Source: Sphingomonas albertensis
GTDB taxonomy: Bacteria; Pseudomonadota; Alphaproteobacteria; Sphingomonadales; Sphingomonadaceae
Assembly: GCF_014358075.1 (NCBI RefSeq)
Contig: NZ_JACONT010000004.1
Span: forward strand, 1-64,000
DNA: 64,000 nt
Reading direction: 5' to 3'
A model generated the notes under the pieces. The model did not search any database. It was given only the letters and a program-made list of their open reading frames with translations, and had not been told where the DNA came from. Shown here piece after piece: positions 20,410 through 28,443 of this stretch. Numbering within the stretch: the stretch's first letter is position 1; each line of letters starts with the position of its first letter. Made by a program: the position numbers and the translations under genes.

Positions 20410-20670
20410 TCAGATCGCCAATGTCTGCGCGACGATCGCCGCCTGGGTCCGGTTGCGGACGTTGAGCTTGCGCATCAGCGCGGTCATGTGGACCTTCACG
20501 GTGGCCTCGGCGATGCCGAGATCGAACGCGATCTGTTTGTTGAGCAGCCCCGAATGGACGCCGCGGAGTACCCTGATCTGGGTCGGTGTCAGCGCCGCAT
20601 GGTTCGCCGGCGCTGGTGCCGCCACTTTTGCCGCCGGGGGATGCCCGATGTCGTGGCCGGTCCGTTCCAT
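20410..20670 (-). CDS. Small LuxR/NarL-type HTH protein without receiver domain
   Basis: The 86-residue product consists almost only of a LuxR/GerE helix-turn-helix. LTPTQIRVLRGVHSGLLNKQIA and LGIAEATVKVHMTALMRKLNV are the four-helix DNA-binding domain. The N-terminus (about 22 residues) is short, Ala/Pro-rich and carries no phosphorylation domain. The ATG at 20670 is preferred because AGGGAGG lies 6 bp upstream; the ATG at 20676 touches that sequence. The region upstream does not encode a receiver in any frame I read. It diverges from gntP. It should bind DNA constitutively or through a partner, and its target is unknown. Confidence 0.8.
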   Translation of the reverse strand: MERTGHDIGHPPAAKVAAPAPANHAALTPTQIRVLRGVHSGLLNKQIAFDLGIAEATVKVHMTALMRKLNVRNRTQAAIVAQTLAI

Positions 20671-20972
20671 GGTCATCCTCCCTGAGCTTCAGCCTGTGCC
20701 GCGACGGTTCGAGGTCGCCACAGGGGTTTGCGCCGTTGATCCAGCGATCCGCTTATACGGATTCGGTTGGACAGGTTTTGAGTATGGCCCGCAGATTTGC
20801 ACGCAATCAAGCCTTTTCTGTTGTCAGACCGAAAAGACCTGTCGTACAGATATCCACAATCACAGCAGGCGAAGGCGCCGCTGAGCGACGGGAGGGGCCT
20901 GATGCCACACGCACCGGACACGCGCGCACGGACCGCACGACACGCGCGCGCTCGCACGCAGGCGGCACGCCG
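20671..20972. promoter_or_regulatory. Divergent intergenic region between HTH gene and gntP
   Basis: About 300 bp separate the two divergent genes. The middle part (about 20745-20870) is poorer in GC than its surroundings and may hold both promoters. Starting at 20821, TTGTCAGACCG is one base away from the GntR/FCD-type pattern TNGTNNNACNA, and CTGTCGTACAG follows near 20839. These are weak candidates for autoregulation by the GntR protein encoded downstream. I see no hairpin terminator or RNA gene. Confidence 0.35.
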
Positions 20973-22319
20973 ATGATGACCGCCGACATGCAGCTGGTGA
21001 TCGCCGCACTAGCCGGCATCGGGCTCGCCGTGGTGGTGATCGTCCGCGGACGGCTCCACCCCTTTATCGGCCTGTTGTGCGGCGCATTCACCGTGGGACT
21101 GCTCGCCGGCCTGCCGCTGCCCGACGTAGCGAAGGCAGTGCAGAAGGGCGTCGGCGACATCATCGGCGGCACCGGACTGGTCGTCGCGCTGGGCCTGTCG
21201 CTGGGCGCGATGCTGCACCTGTCGGGCGCTGCGGCGTCGCTGGCCAAGGCGGCGCTGCGGATGACCGGCGTCCAGGCCGCGCCCTGGGCGACCTTGGGTA
21301 TCGCGATCGTCGTCGGACTGCCGCTGTTCTTCGAGACGGGCCTCGTCCTGCTGCTGCCGATCGTCGTCGCGGCGGCCGAGGAAATGACCGGCAAGGACGG
21401 CCCGGAACGCGACGCCGCCAAGCTGAGGCTGATCATGCCGGCGCTGGCCGGTCTTGGCGTGGTCCACGCGCTGGTGCCGCCGCATCCGGGCCCCTTGCTC
21501 GCGGTCGAGGCGCTCGGCGCCAGCCTGGGCAAGACGATGCTCTACGGGATCGCGATCGCCATCCCGACGGCGATCATCTCCGGACCGCTGCTCGCGAAGT
21601 TCACGACGCGTGGCGTGCGCCTGGAGGCGCCGGTGCTGCACGATCATGCGCTCTCGATCGCACCGCCGGCGCGGCTGTTGTCGCTTTTGATCGTGCTGCT
21701 GCCCGTGCTGATGATCGCGACCGGCGAGCTGGGGCAGATGATCCCGGGGATGAAGGGCACCGCCTGGCTGGTCGCGGCGAGCAACCCCGTGGTCGCGCTG
21801 TTGCTGACCAACCTGATCGCCCTGCCGCTGCTGTTCGGCCGGCGGCTGCGCGATGCCGCGATCCAGAACGCGGTGTGGCACGAGACGATGGGCGCGGCCG
21901 GAGCGATCCTGCTCGCGATCGGCGCGGGCGGCGCGTTGAAGCAGGTGCTGGTGACCGCAGGCCTGTCCGACCTGCTGGCGCGCACCGTGCTGATGTATTC
22001 GATCTCGCCGTTGTTGCTCGGCTGGCTGGTCGCGGTCGGCATCCGCCTCGCCGCGGGCTCGGCGACCGTGGCGACGATCACCGCGGTCGGGATCATGCCG
22101 GGCGTGGTCGCGAGTTCCGGCGTGTCGCCGGAGCTGGTCGTGCTGGCGATCGGCGCGGGCTCCGTATTCTTCAGCCACGTCAACGATCCGGGATTCTGGC
22201 TGGTCAAAAGCTATGTCGGCACCAGCACCGCGGACACGTTCCGGACATGGTCGATGCTGGAGACGGCGATCTCGGTGGTCGGCCTCGCGCTGGTGATGGC
22301 GCTGAGCTATGTCGTCTGA
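20973..22319 (+). CDS. gntP: Gluconate:H+ symporter family permease (GntP)
   Basis: The 448-residue product is an inner-membrane permease of the GntP family, which takes up gluconate and related sugar acids. About 12 hydrophobic segments are visible. Family motifs include LGLSLGAMLHLSGAA, IVVGLPLFFETGLVLLLP, HALVPPHPGPLLAVEALGA and the C-terminal SHVNDPGFWLVKSYVG. The start is the first of a pair with ATG ATG at 20973. The GntR regulator gene begins 11 bp before the gntP stop, so the two are co-transcribed. In this setting gluconate, KDG or an aldonate from uronate metabolism may be the substrate. Confidence 0.93.
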   Translation: MMTADMQLVIAALAGIGLAVVVIVRGRLHPFIGLLCGAFTVGLLAGLPLPDVAKAVQKGVGDIIGGTGLVVALGLSLGAMLHLSGAAASLAKAALRMTGVQAAPWATLGIAIVVGLPLFFETGLVLLLPIVVAAAEEMTGKDGPERDAAKLRLIMPALAGLGVVHALVPPHPGPLLAVEALGASLGKTMLYGIAIAIPTAIISGPLLAKFTTRGVRLEAPVLHDHALSIAPPARLLSLLIVLLPVLMIATGELGQMIPGMKGTAWLVAASNPVVALLLTNLIALPLLFGRRLRDAAIQNAVWHETMGAAGAILLAIGAGGALKQVLVTAGLSDLLARTVLMYSISPLLLGWLVAVGIRLAAGSATVATITAVGIMPGVVASSGVSPELVVLAIGAGSVFFSHVNDPGFWLVKSYVGTSTADTFRTWSMLETAISVVGLALVMALSYVV

Positions 22320-23031
22320 CGATGCCGCAGCCCCACATTCGAGGCCGGTCGTGACCGGCGGAGAGCGGCTGGCGGACCGGGCCTATACCGGGATCGTCCA
22401 GATCATCCTCGACGAACAGCTCGCGGTCGGCGACCGGTTGCCCGCGGAGGACAAGCTGGCGGCGATGTTCGGCATGTCGCGGACGATCGTGCGCGAGGCG
22501 CTGGCGCGGCTCGCGTCGGACGGGATCACGCAGGCGCGGCGCGGTGCCGGCTCCTATGTCAAACGGCGACCGTCGGAGCGGCTCGGGTCGCACATGCCGA
22601 TGGCGGACATCGCTGCGACCTTGGGCACCTACGAAGTGCGTTTCGTGCTGGAGGCGGAGGCGGCGCGGCTGGCGGCACAGCGCAGGTCGTATCACCAGAT
22701 GGACGCGATCGAGCGCGCGCTGGAGGCGTTGCGGACGGCGCTGCTGTCCAATGCGCCGGCGCATGACGAGGATTGGCTGCTGCACCGTGCGATCGCCGAG
22801 GCGACCGCCAATGCCGCGTTCCTGCCGGTCTTCGATCATCTCCAGGACGCGGTGATGCGGATCCTGCGCGCCGGCGTCGACATATCGCGGTCGCGCGCGC
22901 CCGAGGTGATCAAGGCGATGATGGACGAGCATGACGCCATCGTCGAGGCGATCCGCGCGCAGGACGCCGACGGCGCGGCGCTGGCGATGCGCTGGCATCT
23001 GTCGCAGGGGCGCAAGCGGCTGATGCCCTGA
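22309..23031 (+). CDS. GntR/FadR-subfamily transcriptional regulator
   Basis: The 240-residue product has an N-terminal winged helix at about residues 20-85; LAVGDRLPAEDKLAAMFGMS, RTIVREALARLASDGIT and RRGAGSYV are the GntR signature. An all-helical FCD effector domain occupies residues of about 95-235 and keeps acidic and histidine residues for metal and ligand binding (DEDWLLHRAIAEATAN, MMDEHDAIVEAI). FCD regulators often respond to sugar acids. The gene overlaps gntP by 11 bp and precedes a TonB-dependent receptor. It probably controls these neighbours and possibly the uronate operon. The effector is unknown. Confidence 0.9.
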   Translation: MSSDDAAAPHSRPVVTGGERLADRAYTGIVQIILDEQLAVGDRLPAEDKLAAMFGMSRTIVREALARLASDGITQARRGAGSYVKRRPSERLGSHMPMADIAATLGTYEVRFVLEAEAARLAAQRRSYHQMDAIERALEALRTALLSNAPAHDEDWLLHRAIAEATANAAFLPVFDHLQDAVMRILRAGVDISRSRAPEVIKAMMDEHDAIVEAIRAQDADGAALAMRWHLSQGRKRLMP

Positions 23032-23053
23032 CACGGCCGATGGCGCCGCACTG

Positions 23054-23065
23054 CGACCATGGTCG
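23054..23065. promoter_or_regulatory. Perfect 12-bp palindrome upstream of TonB receptor gene
   Basis: CGACCATGGTCG is a perfect dyad in the 135-bp gap between the GntR gene and the receptor gene, 101 bp upstream of the receptor ATG. It could be a binding site for the adjacent GntR protein. The assignment rests only on symmetry and position. Confidence 0.35.
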
Positions 23066-23166
23066 TAGATGATACGCCCGGCAGCATACGGTAGAGTGAT
23101 CTCCGCAACGACACGTCGCCAAGCCGGACACACGGTACGCGCCACGTGCAACTAGGGGATGGACTG

Positions 23167-26100
23167 ATGCATAGCGTCACGCGCGATCGGCGACTTACCG
23201 GTATCTTGAATGGTAACGCTACCAGTTTAGCGGTCCTCGCCGTCGCGTTGTTGTGCAGCCCCGCCCTGGCCCAGACCGCGCCGCCGCCGCCTGCCGAGGC
23301 CGACATGCCAGCCTCCGCACCCGATCAGGCCAGCGCCGCCGACCAAACCCTCGCGCCGCAGCTGCCTGCGCAAAGCGACGACCGGGCTGCGAGCACCAAC
23401 GACATCGTCGTCACCGGCACGCGCATCACGTCGAGCGGCTTCAACGCGCCGACCCCGACGACGGTGATCGGCGAGGAGCAGATCCTCAAGAACGCGCAAC
23501 CCAACATCTTCACGACGGTGGCGCAATTGCCCTCGCTCCAGGGCTCGACCGGCGCCAACACGGGGACGTTCAGCACGTCGAGCGGATCGCAGGGGCTCAG
23601 CTCGTTCTCGCTGCGTGGTCTCGGCACGATCCGCACGCTGACGCTGCTCGACGGCCAGCGCGTCGTCGGCGCCAACGTCACCGGCGTGCCCGATATCAGC
23701 CAGTTCCCGCAATTGCTGATCAAGCGCGTCGACATCGTCACCGGCGGTGCGTCCGCCTCCTACGGTTCGGATGCGGTCGGCGGCGTGATCAACTTCATCA
23801 CCGACACGAAGTTCACCGGGTTCAAGGCGAACGTGCAGACCGGCGTGACCACCTATGGCGACGACGGCCAGGTGCTGTTCCAGGCGGCAGTCGGCAAGAG
23901 CTTCGCCAACGACAGGCTGCACGTCATCCTGAGCGGCGAATATGCCAAGGAACAGGGCGTCGGCCCGGGCAATTTCGGCGAAGACCTCGCCGGCAGCCGC
24001 GACTGGTACCGTGCGACGACCTTGGTCAACACCGGCATCATGAATAACGGGTCGCCGCAATATCTGGTGCGCGATCATGGCCAGGCGTACCAATACACCA
24101 AATACGGCCTGATCAGCGCCGGCCCGCTGCAGGGGACCGCGTTCGACGCCAACGGCCAGCCCTTCCCGTTCCAGTACGGATCGAACGGCGTGCCGGCCAA
24201 GGACAGGGCCGGCAACGTCAACGGTTGCTTCGTCGGCTTCTGCGTCGGCGGCGACCAGTCGGGGCATGTCGGATCGGGCACCTCGCTGCAATCCGCGATC
24301 CAGCGCCTCAACGGCTATACGCGCATCAGCTACGACGTCGCGCCCGACATGGAGGTCTATATGACCGCCAACGTCGCGCAGGTGAAGACGCACAACCAGC
24401 CCAATCCCGGCTCCGCGAAGACCGGGCTGACCGTGCAGTGCGCGAACCCCTATCTGCCCGCATCCATCTCCGCGGCCTGTGCGGCGAACGGCATCACCAG
24501 CTTCCAATACGGGTTGAGCAACGCGATCCTGCCGAACATCAGGGTGAACACCGATCGTCGCCAATATCGCTTCGTCGGCGGCCTGAAGGGCAAAGCCGAT
24601 CTGCTCGGGACGAACTGGACCTATGACACGTCGTACGAGCACGGCATCAACATCACCGACATCGACGTCGACAACATCAGCCTGACCGGACGCTACAACC
24701 AGGCGATCAACGCGACGCGGATCAACGGTCAGATCGTCTGTGCCGACGCCGCCGCACGCGCCGCGGGCTGCCAGCCGATCAACATCTTCGGTGGCGCCAC
24801 CCCGTCGGCAGCGGCACTCGCCTATGTCACGCCCGCCGCGGGGCCGTTTCAGCATACCAAGCAGACGCAGGACGCCTTCGCGGGCAGCATCTCGGGCGAG
24901 CCGATCACTTTATGGGCGGGGCCGCTCGCGGTAGCCGCGGGGATCGAGTACCGCCGAGAATTCTACCGCGTGAACGCCGATCCTTATGGTGCAGGCGTCT
25001 CCGACATCAGCCCCAACTCGACATTATATCCGGCCGATCCCAGCCTGAATTCGGTGAACGGCAGCAACTGGTATGCCGGCAACTACAAGAACGGAACGGG
25101 CAAGTACAACGTGCTGGAGAGCTTCCTGGAGCTGAACCTGCCGATCCTCAACTCCGACACGCTGGGTCGCGCGAACGTGAACGCGGCGGGCCGGGCGACG
25201 CGCTATTCGACCTCGGGAGTCGTCTATGCCTGGAAGGTCGGCGGTACCTGGGACACGCCGCTCGACGGGCTCCGCTTCCGCGCCGTGACGTCGCGCGACG
25301 TCCGCGCGCCGAACCTGTCCGAGCTGTTCGCGGCACCGGTGACGACAACGGTCCCCAACTTCACCGATCCGCGCAGGACGGCCGAGAACCCGAACGGCCG
25401 CCAGGTGCTCATCATCCAGAACACGATCGGCAACACGGCGCTAAGGCCCGAGATCGCGCGCAACACCGAACTCGGCGTCGTCTATGCGCGGCCGAAATGG
25501 CTGCCCGGCCTCAGCCTGTCGTTCGACTATTACAAGATCAAGCTGAACGACGTGATCTCCAGCCTGTCCGCACAGCAGGTCGTCAACCTCTGCCTGGTCG
25601 ACAACATCCCCGACACCTGCGGGGCGTTCGACCTCGACAGCGATTCCAAATTCGTCAACGTCCAGTCGTTCAACCTCGCGTCGATCAAGACCGACGGGTT
25701 CGATATCGAGGCGAGCTATCAGTGGCGCAAACCGCTGGGGATCGACGGCAATTTCACCCTGCGCGGGCTGACCACCCACGTGATCAAATACGTCACCGAT
25801 CCGGGCCTGCCCGGCACGATCCCGGTCGATTCAGCGGGCGCGAACACCGGCGCGACGCCGAACTGGAAATGGCTCGTCACCGAGAGCTACGACAACGACG
25901 CGTTCAGCATCACGCTGCAGCAGCGCTGGTTCAGCGACGGCGTGTACGGCAACCAGTATGTCGTGTGCTCGGCGGGCAACTGCCCGGTCTCGACCAGCAA
26001 CAACCCGACGATCGACAACAACACGATGAAGGGCGCGTTCTACTTCGATATCGGCGGTGCATTGAACGTCACCAAGCAGGTCAGCATGTTCTTCAAGGTC

Positions 26101-26223
26101 GACAATCTGTTCGATCACGATCCCGAACCGTCGCCGCAGACCAATACGGGGCTCGACGTGAACCCCGCGCTGTACGACACGCTCGGCCGGTTCTACCGGA
26201 TCGGCGTCCGCGCGCGGTTCTGA
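23167..26223 (+). CDS. TonB-dependent outer-membrane receptor
   Basis: The 1018-residue product is an outer-membrane active transporter. A long signal peptide ends near SPALAQT at about residue 36. A Pro/Ala-rich linker follows, then a TonB box-like segment NDIVVTGTRI. The plug domain contains LRGLGTIRTLTLLDGQRVVG and GASASYGSDAVGGVINFIT. The barrel occupies the rest and ends YRIGVRARF with a terminal Phe. ATG 23167 has AGGGGA 7 bp upstream. The position after gntP and gntR suggests import of a uronate-bearing oligosaccharide or sugar acid. The first codons contain a perfect LacI-type operator. The substrate is inferred. Confidence 0.9.
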   Translation: MHSVTRDRRLTGILNGNATSLAVLAVALLCSPALAQTAPPPPAEADMPASAPDQASAADQTLAPQLPAQSDDRAASTNDIVVTGTRITSSGFNAPTPTTVIGEEQILKNAQPNIFTTVAQLPSLQGSTGANTGTFSTSSGSQGLSSFSLRGLGTIRTLTLLDGQRVVGANVTGVPDISQFPQLLIKRVDIVTGGASASYGSDAVGGVINFITDTKFTGFKANVQTGVTTYGDDGQVLFQAAVGKSFANDRLHVILSGEYAKEQGVGPGNFGEDLAGSRDWYRATTLVNTGIMNNGSPQYLVRDHGQAYQYTKYGLISAGPLQGTAFDANGQPFPFQYGSNGVPAKDRAGNVNGCFVGFCVGGDQSGHVGSGTSLQSAIQRLNGYTRISYDVAPDMEVYMTANVAQVKTHNQPNPGSAKTGLTVQCANPYLPASISAACAANGITSFQYGLSNAILPNIRVNTDRRQYRFVGGLKGKADLLGTNWTYDTSYEHGINITDIDVDNISLTGRYNQAINATRINGQIVCADAAARAAGCQPINIFGGATPSAAALAYVTPAAGPFQHTKQTQDAFAGSISGEPITLWAGPLAVAAGIEYRREFYRVNADPYGAGVSDISPNSTLYPADPSLNSVNGSNWYAGNYKNGTGKYNVLESFLELNLPILNSDTLGRANVNAAGRATRYSTSGVVYAWKVGGTWDTPLDGLRFRAVTSRDVRAPNLSELFAAPVTTTVPNFTDPRRTAENPNGRQVLIIQNTIGNTALRPEIARNTELGVVYARPKWLPGLSLSFDYYKIKLNDVISSLSAQQVVNLCLVDNIPDTCGAFDLDSDSKFVNVQSFNLASIKTDGFDIEASYQWRKPLGIDGNFTLRGLTTHVIKYVTDPGLPGTIPVDSAGANTGATPNWKWLVTESYDNDAFSITLQQRWFSDGVYGNQYVVCSAGNCPVSTSNNPTIDNNTMKGAFYFDIGGALNVTKQVSMFFKVDNLFDHDPEPSPQTNTGLDVNPALYDTLGRFYRIGVRARF
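23211..23224. promoter_or_regulatory. LacI-family type operator inside the start of the TonB receptor gene
   Basis: TGGTAACGCTACCA is a perfect palindrome and matches TGNTANCGNTANCA at all ten fixed positions. It covers codons of about 15-20 of the receptor gene. The same pattern occurs at 13673-13686 in the uronate locus. A repressor bound here could block transcription as a roadblock or through looping. The site may instead mean that the regulatory region extends into the gene. Confidence 0.6.
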
Positions 26224-26434
26224 ACGGAGCGCTCCACCGGCAATTCCTCGACGCGCATATTCCCGGCGGCCCCCAGGTCGCCGGGAGTATGCGTGCGCAC
26301 TCGGGCAGCCGTGATCGAACCACCGCCGAGTCCGAAGCGACCAACGTGCATGTTGTAAACGTCGCCGCGGATCGGCACGGTTCCGTATCGCGCTATTGCA
26401 AGACGGTCACCATGACGGAGCCCTTCCCATCGAT

Positions 26435-27949
26435 GTGAAACCAACGGGAGTCCTTGCACTGCCCCGAACCTGGCTGGCGCAGGCCAGACACGGCGCGACG
26501 CAGGGCGTCGATCATGACGGCGTGTTGCGGCAGATCGCCGAGGAGGCCGGGTGGTCGGGCCGGTACGCGTTCCTGATCGTCATCTCCGCCCCGATCTCGC
26601 TGCTCGGCCTGCTCATGCCCTCGGTCGCGGTACTGATCGGCGCGATGCTGCTGTCGCCGCTGATGATGCCGATCATCGGCCTCGGTTTCGGCATCGCCAC
26701 GCTCGATTTCCACGAGATACGCCGCGCCGCGACCGCGCTTTTGCTGGGGGCGGTCATCGCGGTCACCTTGTCGGTGGTGCTGATCCTGTTGTCGCCGGTC
26801 CAGACGATCACCAGCGAGATCGCCGGGCGGACGCAGCCCACGCTGTTCGACCTGCTCGTCGCATTGCTGTCGGCGATCGCGGGCGGCTATGCGCTGATCC
26901 GCGGGCGTGGCGGCACGGTGGTCGGGGTCGCGATCGCGATCGCCCTGATGCCGCCGCTAGTGGTGGTCGGCTTCGGCATCGCGACGTGGAACTGGGTCGT
27001 CTTCTCCGGCGCGTTGCTGCTGTTCCTGACCAACGCGATCACGATCGCGCTGACCGCGGCGCTGGTCGCGCGCTGCTATGGGTTCGGCAGCCATTTGTCG
27101 CCGCACCATACCGGCTTGCAGCTCGTCCTGTTCGCGGTCGCGATCGGCGTGCTGTCGATCCCGCTTGGCGCCGGGCTGCGCAGGATCGCCTTCGAAGCGG
27201 TCGCGCAGCGGCAGGTCCGCGATGCGCTGGGCGAAGACTTTCCGGCAGGTGCGCGGCTGAGCCAGGTCGAGATCGACCACGGCGTCACCCCGGTTCGGGT
27301 GCGGGCGGTGATGCTGACGCCGCGGATCGAGCCCGATGCGGACCGCAAGCTCGCCGCGGACCTGCGCCGGCGGCTGGCCCGACCGGTCGACGTCCATATC
27401 GACCAGGTCCGGATTTCTCCCGAAACCGGCGCGGTCGAGGCGGCGCAGATCGCCCGCGCGGGCAATGGCGACGCCTTGCTCGCCGCCCGAGCGCGCGACC
27501 GGGCGATCGCCGACGTCGCGCTGATCGCGGGTGTTCCAGCCCCATCGGCCACCGTCGACGGCGCAGCGCGAACGATACGCGCCACCGCGGCGCCGCTGCC
27601 GGGCCTGGGGATTGCGGGGTATCGCGACCTGGAGCGACGCGCCGATGCCGCGGTACCCGACTGGCACGTGACCCTCGCCCCGCCCGGCGACGTCGCCTTG
27701 CCGGATATCGCGATCAAGGCGGGCGTGATCGACGATGCCGCCCTCGATCAGGCGGAATGGGTGTCCGCCCGGCTCTCCCGCACGCTCGACGTGAGCGGCG
27801 GGACGTTGCGCCAGCGCACCGCGGTGGCCGAGAGCATCGCCGCGCGCGGCGGCAGGGCAGCGGTCGGCAGCGCGGGCGGGCGCCTCCGTCTGGAATGGGC
27901 TCCTGCCCCGGAGGTGCCGGACGTCGGTTCGTCACCACAGACGCCATAG
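26435..27949 (+). CDS. DUF389 family membrane protein
   Basis: The product of about 504 residues has a hydrophobic half followed by a soluble half. The TIGR00341/DUF389 region spans residues of about 40-220, with MLLSPLMMPIIGLGFGIATLD, LLVALLSAIAGGYALIRG and IAIALMPPLVVVGFG. The C-terminal part (about 225-504) is hydrophilic and Ala/Arg-rich, a common extension whose role is unknown. No suitable ATG exists. The GTG at 26435 fits the conserved region best; a TTG at 26396 is also in frame. The gene stands alone between the receptor gene and tRNA-Gly. Family membership is clear and its biochemical function is not established. Confidence 0.82.
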   Translation: MKPTGVLALPRTWLAQARHGATQGVDHDGVLRQIAEEAGWSGRYAFLIVISAPISLLGLLMPSVAVLIGAMLLSPLMMPIIGLGFGIATLDFHEIRRAATALLLGAVIAVTLSVVLILLSPVQTITSEIAGRTQPTLFDLLVALLSAIAGGYALIRGRGGTVVGVAIAIALMPPLVVVGFGIATWNWVVFSGALLLFLTNAITIALTAALVARCYGFGSHLSPHHTGLQLVLFAVAIGVLSIPLGAGLRRIAFEAVAQRQVRDALGEDFPAGARLSQVEIDHGVTPVRVRAVMLTPRIEPDADRKLAADLRRRLARPVDVHIDQVRISPETGAVEAAQIARAGNGDALLAARARDRAIADVALIAGVPAPSATVDGAARTIRATAAPLPGLGIAGYRDLERRADAAVPDWHVTLAPPGDVALPDIAIKAGVIDDAALDQAEWVSARLSRTLDVSGGTLRQRTAVAESIAARGGRAAVGSAGGRLRLEWAPAPEVPDVGSSPQTP

Positions 27950-28164
27950 CGGGCGCTCCGTTGATGGGCAGAGCCTCGATACGCCGGAGACCCATCGCCG
28001 CCATGGAGGCGTCCGGCCCCAGCGATGCCGGCGTCATGCTGAACAGGCGAAACCTGACAGGTACCGTCGACGTCGATCGGCTCGAACGCGTTGTCGCTTG
28101 CAGGATGTCTGGATGATATCGCAAAGGCCGCATCGGCCTCGACAGCTGTTTTCGGTAAGAAAAC

Positions 28165-28239
28165 TGGAGCGGGCGAAGGGATTCGAACCCTCGACCCCAA
28201 CCTTGGCAAGGTTGTGCTCTACCCCTGAGCTACGCCCGC
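28165..28239 (-). tRNA. tRNA-Gly(GCC)
   Basis: The minus strand folds as a tRNA. It has a GCGGGCG/CGCCCGC acceptor stem and a D-arm with GCTCAGGGGTAGAGC. The anticodon arm CAACCTTGCCAAGGTTG has anticodon GCC, and the T-arm contains GGTTCGAATCC. The CCA end is encoded at 28165-28167. It lies between a DUF389 gene and the terminator of a TonB receptor gene. Confidence 0.97.
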
Positions 28240-28385
28240 TCTGGCGCCTATGTCTCCGGTCTGAAGCGACACGGTGACTGGGTGAGGCGCGCTGTTAGCC
28301 CGGGGTTTCGGGAACGGCAAGCGCCTTTTCGATATTGGGGCGAAATTTCTCCCCCCGGAAAACGTCACCTTAGTGTGCGGCGCAC

Positions 28386-28414
28386 AAAAAGGGGGCGGAC
28401 GTTGCCGTCCGCCC
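28386..28414 (-). terminator. Rho-independent terminator of the second TonB receptor gene
   Basis: On the minus strand a GC-rich hairpin (GGGGCGGAC, short loop, GTCCGCCCC) is followed directly by TTTTT. It begins about 30 bp after the receptor stop codon at 28444. It separates the receptor transcript from tRNA-Gly on the same strand. Confidence 0.88.
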
Positions 28415-28443
28415 CTTCCCTGGCCATGCGTCGAGCGAAGCGA

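Noticed and set aside
20671..20960. Receiver domain upstream of the orphan LuxR-type HTH, indicating a frameshifted response regulator
   Set aside because: I read the minus strand in all frames and found no Asp-phosphorylation motif or receiver-like sequence.
27950..28164. Small gene between the DUF389 gene and tRNA-Gly
   Set aside because: The open frames here are continuations of antisense or out-of-frame shadows and none has a ribosome binding site or recognisable content.
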